In this document: one piece after another, positions 21,669-25,084 of the stretch
Layout: every line of letters starts with the position of its first letter
How positions within the stretch are numbered: position 1 is the first letter of the stretch
Source of the DNA: CAJKWP01 sp050943075
GTDB taxonomy: Bacteria > Bacillota > Clostridia > Christensenellales > UBA1242
Direction of reading: 5' to 3'
DNA length: 25,084 nt
Assembly (NCBI GenBank): GCA_050943075.1
Contig: JBMNOM010000013.1
Location: 1 to 25,084, forward strand
Made by a program: the position numbers and the translations under genes
Notes under the pieces: model-generated
What the model saw: only the letters and a program-made list of their open reading frames with translations
What the model was told of the DNA's origin: nothing
Databases searched by the model: none

Positions 21669-21688
21669 GTTGTTTTAAAGGGAAATAA

Positions 21689-22402
21689 ATGGAGCAAGAA
21701 CAACAAAAGCAAAATTTGCACGCGGGCCACAGAAAAAGAATGCGTGCGCTTGTGGAAAAAACAGGGCTTGAAAGCCTTAATGAAGTTAACGCATTGGAAT
21801 TTGCCTTAACTTATGTTTTGCCCAGAAAAGACACAAATGAAATTGCTCACGAGTTGCTTGAAACTTTTGGCTCGTTTGCAGGTGTTTTTGATGCGCCAGA
21901 AAGCGAAATTGTAAAATTGGGATATTTGGGTAAAGAGAGCGCCAAAATGCTTGTTCAAATGAAGGAGATTTTTTCATACTATAAAAACAACAAACTAAAA
22001 CAACAAAAACAACTTAAAAATTTGCAAGAAATCAATGCATTTTTCTTTCATTTGCTTGAAGGAGCGGAAAAAGAAAACCTTTACATTATGGGGCTTGACA
22101 AAAATGGCTTTATTAAAGGGTTATACCGCCTAACTGTGGGCACAGACAAGTTAATTACACTTGACAAACACGACATTGCAAATTTTGCATACAGACACAA
22201 AGTTTCCAAGCTTGTTTTAAGCCATAATCATCCAAATGCAAGTTGTTCGCCATCCAAACTTGATGATGAAAGCACATCAAATTTAATTGCATGGTTTAAT
22301 GCAGTTGGGCTTGAAATGGTGGACCATGTTATTGTTGGAAAAGACGGCACGTTTTCTTTTAGAAATGTTGGTTTTTTCACACTTGACGAACTTAAAATTT
22401 AA
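21689..22402 (+). CDS. radC: RadC-family JAMM/MPN protein
   Basis: A 237-residue RadC protein. The N-terminal part is the helix-hairpin-helix-like region (RKRMRALVEKTGLESLNEVNALEFALTYVLPRKD). The C-terminal part is the MPN domain with metal-binding JAMM residues H179, H181 and D192 in HNHPNASCSPSKLDD. RadC proteins were first linked to DNA repair, but their biochemical role is unsettled. AAAGGG lies about 8 nt before the ATG, and the gene is 20 nt after the second signal peptidase gene, so it is probably the last gene of that transcript. Length is normal. Confidence 0.94.
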   Translation: MEQEQQKQNLHAGHRKRMRALVEKTGLESLNEVNALEFALTYVLPRKDTNEIAHELLETFGSFAGVFDAPESEIVKLGYLGKESAKMLVQMKEIFSYYKNNKLKQQKQLKNLQEINAFFFHLLEGAEKENLYIMGLDKNGFIKGLYRLTVGTDKLITLDKHDIANFAYRHKVSKLVLSHNHPNASCSPSKLDDESTSNLIAWFNAVGLEMVDHVIVGKDGTFSFRNVGFFTLDELKI

Positions 22403-22422
22403 CAATTTATTTTCAAAATATC

Positions 22423-22450
22423 AAAAGGCGCTTTTATGGGCGTCTTTTTT
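22423..22450 (+). terminator. Terminator of the signal peptidase-radC unit
   Basis: The stem AAAAGGCGC / GCGTCTTTT with one G-U pair and an 8-nt loop runs into a T tract. Confidence 0.8.
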
Positions 22451-22570
22451 GTAATTTCTGCAAATTTACAATATTATAATAAGCAAAAATTATTTTTAAA
22501 CTGCTAAAAAACATTGATTATTTTGGTGTAAATGTGATAGTCTTATCTTGTAGAACTTAAAGGAGAAAAA

Positions 22571-24337
22571 ATGCTTAAAAATTTTGAAAAAGCACATAAA
22601 AACGAGTATAGAACACACACATGTGCTGAGCTTAGAATAAGCGATGTTGGCAAGCAAGTTGCACTTGCGGGTTGGATTGACACAATTAGAAAATTGGGCG
22701 GAATCACATTTGTCACCTTGCGTGATCATTATGGCGTCACACAATTATTGTTTAAAGATGAAAGCATGCTTAATGGGTTGAATAAAGAAAGTGTTATTTC
22801 TGCAACTGGAATTGTTATTGAAAGAGTTAGCAAAAACCCAAAAATGCAAACAGGTGACATTGAAATTGAAGTTGAAAAACTTCAATTACTATCAAAAGCA
22901 AAACCAATTTTGCCTTTTGAAATTGCTGATGCTCCTGCAACAAAAGAAGAATTAAGGCTTAAATATAGATTTTTGGATTTAAGAAATGAAAAAATTCAAA
23001 ACAACATTTTAATGCGCTCAAAACTTTTGAAAGATGTTAGAGATTTAATGCATGCCGAAGGTTTTGCAGAAATTCAAACACCAATTTTAACTGCATCTTC
23101 ACCAGAAGGCGCGCGTGACTTTTTGGTGCCAAGCCGATTAAACCCAGGCAAGTTTTTTGCTTTGCCACAATCTCCACAACAATTTAAACAACTTTTAATG
23201 GTTTCTGGTTTTGATAAATATTTCCAAATTGCACCATGTTTCCGTGATGAAGACGCTCGTGCAGACCGCACACCTGGTGAGTTTTATCAAATGGACATGG
23301 AAATGGCTTTTGCAACACAAGAAGACGTGTTTGCAGTGGCAGAAAAAACTGTTTACAATTTGTTTAAAATGAACTCAAGCAAAGAAATTTCTCCATATCC
23401 ATTCAAACGCATTAAATTTAACGAAAGTATGGAAAAATATTGTTCAGATAAACCAGACTTGCGCAACCCGCTTTTGTGCCATGATTTAACACAAGAATTT
23501 GCTCAAACGACATTTAATGCGTTTAAAGGCAAAACAATTAAAGCAATTGTGGCTGAATGTGCTGGCAAACCAAGAAGTTTCTTTGACGAATTAACAAAAG
23601 TGATTTTGGCAAACGAGGGCAGTGGACTTGCATACATTAAAGTGCTTGAAGCTGGCACTCTTAATGGCAGTGTTGTTAAATTTATGTCAGAAGATGAAAT
23701 TAATGCAGTTAAAACAAAACTTAATGTTAAGCAAAACGATGTAATTTTCTTAATTGCAGATAAGAAAGCACAAGCAACAAAACTCACATCAATTTTGCGC
23801 CAAGAACTTGGACAAAGGCTTGAGCTTATTGATAATAATAAGTTTGAATTTTGCTGGATTGTGGACTTTCCATTTTTTGAATGGGATGAAGAAAACAATA
23901 AACTTGAGTTTTCTCACAACCCATTTTCAATGCCACAAGGCGGCATGAAAGCGCTTGAAGAAAAGAACCCACTTGAAATTGAAGCATATCAATATGACCT
24001 TGTTTTAAATGGTGTGGAACTTGCAAGTGGTGCAGTGAGAAACCACGAACCAGAAATTATGGTTAAAGTGTTTGAAATGGTTGGCTATGGCAAAGAAGTT
24101 GTGGAAAATAAATTCCCAGCACTTTACAACGCTTTCACTTATGGCACACCACCACATGCTGGCTATGCTTTTGGTTTTGACAGAGTTGTTATGTTCTTGT
24201 GTGAAACAGCAATCATTCGAGATGTTATTGCTTTCCCATTTAACAAAAATGCACAAGATTTGCTTATGAACGCTCCAAACGAAGTGTTTGATAAACAATT
24301 AAAAGAACTTCACATTAAAGTTGATTTGAAAGATTAA
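22571..24337 (+). CDS. aspS: Aspartyl-tRNA synthetase, bacterial type
   Basis: It charges tRNA-Asp (or also tRNA-Asn if non-discriminating). An N-terminal OB-fold anticodon-binding domain (VALAGWIDTIRKLGGITFVTLRD) precedes the class II core: ALPQSPQQFKQLLMVSGFDKYFQIAPCFRDEDARADR (read in parts) for the substrate pocket and motif 2. A bacterial GAD-type insertion spans about residues 290-410. Motif 3 is GYAFGFDRVVMFL near the C-terminus. The 588-residue length is normal. AAAGGAG precedes the ATG. The upstream promoter is unclear (TTGATT at 22514 with a poor -10), and no T-box is seen. Whether it is discriminating cannot be decided without knowing if AsnRS or GatCAB is encoded elsewhere. Confidence 0.96.
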   Translation: MLKNFEKAHKNEYRTHTCAELRISDVGKQVALAGWIDTIRKLGGITFVTLRDHYGVTQLLFKDESMLNGLNKESVISATGIVIERVSKNPKMQTGDIEIEVEKLQLLSKAKPILPFEIADAPATKEELRLKYRFLDLRNEKIQNNILMRSKLLKDVRDLMHAEGFAEIQTPILTASSPEGARDFLVPSRLNPGKFFALPQSPQQFKQLLMVSGFDKYFQIAPCFRDEDARADRTPGEFYQMDMEMAFATQEDVFAVAEKTVYNLFKMNSSKEISPYPFKRIKFNESMEKYCSDKPDLRNPLLCHDLTQEFAQTTFNAFKGKTIKAIVAECAGKPRSFFDELTKVILANEGSGLAYIKVLEAGTLNGSVVKFMSEDEINAVKTKLNVKQNDVIFLIADKKAQATKLTSILRQELGQRLELIDNNKFEFCWIVDFPFFEWDEENNKLEFSHNPFSMPQGGMKALEEKNPLEIEAYQYDLVLNGVELASGAVRNHEPEIMVKVFEMVGYGKEVVENKFPALYNAFTYGTPPHAGYAFGFDRVVMFLCETAIIRDVIAFPFNKNAQDLLMNAPNEVFDKQLKELHIKVDLKD

Positions 24338-24354
24338 TTAAAAAAACTAATAAC

Positions 24355-24384
24355 AAAAACTCTTGCAAATGCAGGAGTTTTTTT
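24355..24384 (+). terminator. Terminator of aspS
   Basis: The 12-bp stem AAAAACTCTTGC / GCAGGAGTTTTT with one G-U pair, an AAAT loop and a T tract. Confidence 0.9.
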
Positions 24385-24660
24385 GTTGGTTTTCAGTTTG
24401 ATTTGTTTAATTGCAAAATATAAAAACGAACATCTTTGTGGCAAAACAAATGCCTTGTTTTATTAAAGTGAAGCAAGTTAAATTAAACTTTTTAGCCTGT
24501 GCAAAAGCCACATTTCTTGTTTACATCTGTATTAAAATTGACTAATTAAAATTTTAATGTGTTTATTTTATGGCTTATTTTTGTTTTAATAATGGATAAA
24601 ATTTTGCTTTTGAAAATAGACAAAATTTTGTTTTTTTTGAATATTTAAACTTTTAAAAGA
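24385..24660. other. AT-rich gap before spoIIID
   Basis: No gene seen. Short direct repeats of the AAAATTTTG type occur near 24600-24632, and GACAAAATTTTGT with a T run makes a weak hairpin. Just beyond, GTATATAT (24661) and AATACAGC (24680-24687), 13 nt after GTATAT, are a loose match to a SigE promoter, which would suit spoIIID, but the match is too weak to call. Confidence 0.45.
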
Positions 24661-24704
24661 GTATATATATTTTAAAAAAAATACAGCCAGTTTTGAGGTG
24701 AAAA

Positions 24705-24959
24705 ATGAACATAGTAAGAAAACAGAGAGTGCTTAAATTTGCCGACTATATTTTAAAAAACAATGCCACCGTGCGCCAAACAGCATGTGCTCTTGGCATG
24801 AGCAAAAGCACTGTTCACAATGATGTTTGCTATGAATTATATAAAATTGATTTTTATAAATTTTTAAAAGTTAAAGCAGTGCTTTTTAATAATTTTAAAA
24901 ATAAACACATTAATGGTGGAAATGCAATGGCGTATAAATTTAAAATTAAAAATTATTAA
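24705..24959 (+). CDS. spoIIID: Sporulation transcription regulator SpoIIID
   Basis: A small DNA-binding regulator that, in the mother cell, activates and represses many SigE-dependent genes and helps switch to SigK. The 84-residue protein has the helix-turn-helix VRQTACALGMSKSTVHNDV (about residues 23-41), with the family hallmark SKSTVH, and the basic C-terminal patch NKHINGGNAMAYKFKIK, which corresponds to the HLRGGEATKKKY region of Bacillus SpoIIID. GAGGTG precedes the ATG by 4 nt. It stands alone, with a terminator behind it at 25038. A weak SigE-like promoter may lie at 24661-24687. Confidence 0.93.
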   Translation: MNIVRKQRVLKFADYILKNNATVRQTACALGMSKSTVHNDVCYELYKIDFYKFLKVKAVLFNNFKNKHINGGNAMAYKFKIKNY

Positions 24960-25037
24960 TTAATTATTTTTTAATTTTTATTTTATTTTTTAAAATTTAT
25001 TTTTAATTTAATTTTTAATATGATTTAATTATTTATC

Positions 25038-25084
25038 AAACCCTTTGAAATGCTGAAAATTTAAGGCTTTCAAGGGGTTTTTAT
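25038..25084 (+). terminator. Terminator of spoIIID
   Basis: AAACCCTTTGAAA (25038-25050) pairs with TTTCAAGGGGTTT (25068-25080), with one G-U pair, and is followed by T residues to the window end. Confidence 0.85.

Overview
The window is about 25 kb of a very AT-rich chromosome with low-GC Firmicutes (Bacillota) gene content: RNase J, dnaX-ybaB-recR, Gram-positive type lipoproteins, and three endospore markers (a SigG-type sigma factor, SpoIIID and a YlmC/YmxH PRC-barrel protein). TTGACA/TATAAT-like promoters, AGGAG ribosome sites and U-tailed hairpin terminators are abundant. The likely source is an uncultured spore-forming member of the Clostridia; genus and species cannot be read from the sequence. 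The code is standard: all tryptophans I followed are TGG, and TGA is a rare stop. No phage, transposase, CRISPR array or rRNA is visible.

Layout. 147-4559: RNase J, then the operon dnaX-ybaB-recR. dnaX is split into two reading frames at an A9 tract. 4610-5056: a strongly signalled 45-residue unknown ORF, a TTCG-loop terminator and a 157-nt imperfect palindrome. 5367-8605: acpP, a small membrane protein and polA. 8738-10955: a membrane-anchored lytic transglycosylase and lysS. 11050-13446: a broken lipoprotein gene, a small charged protein (minus strand), initiator tRNA-fMet, a tandem array of terminator-like repeats and an orphan HicB-like gene (minus strand). 13540-15693: a 562-residue lipoprotein of unknown function and the PRC-barrel gene. 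16030-18440: tRNA-Met, tRNA-Glu and thrS. 18538-19358: sigG on the minus strand with a SigF-like promoter. 19439-22450: two tandem SipW-type signal peptidase paralogues and radC. 22571-25084: aspS and spoIIID.

How the genes fit together. Most of the window is housekeeping: replication and repair (DnaX, YbaB, RecR, Pol I, RadC), translation (three class II aminoacyl-tRNA synthetases and three tRNAs), RNA decay (RNase J) and fatty acid synthesis (AcpP). SigG, SpoIIID and perhaps the PRC-barrel protein belong to the sporulation programme. The envelope set is two lipoproteins, a lytic transglycosylase and two unusual signal peptidases.

The observations most worth a second look are: a dnaX slippery site that would make a short and a long clamp-loader subunit; two genes whose promoter geometry predicts leaderless mRNAs; the paired signal peptidases with unassigned C-terminal domains; the 45-residue ORF beside the large palindrome; the repeated terminator array behind tRNA-fMet; an A-A mismatch in the tRNA-fMet T stem; and a lipoprotein gene with in-frame stops.
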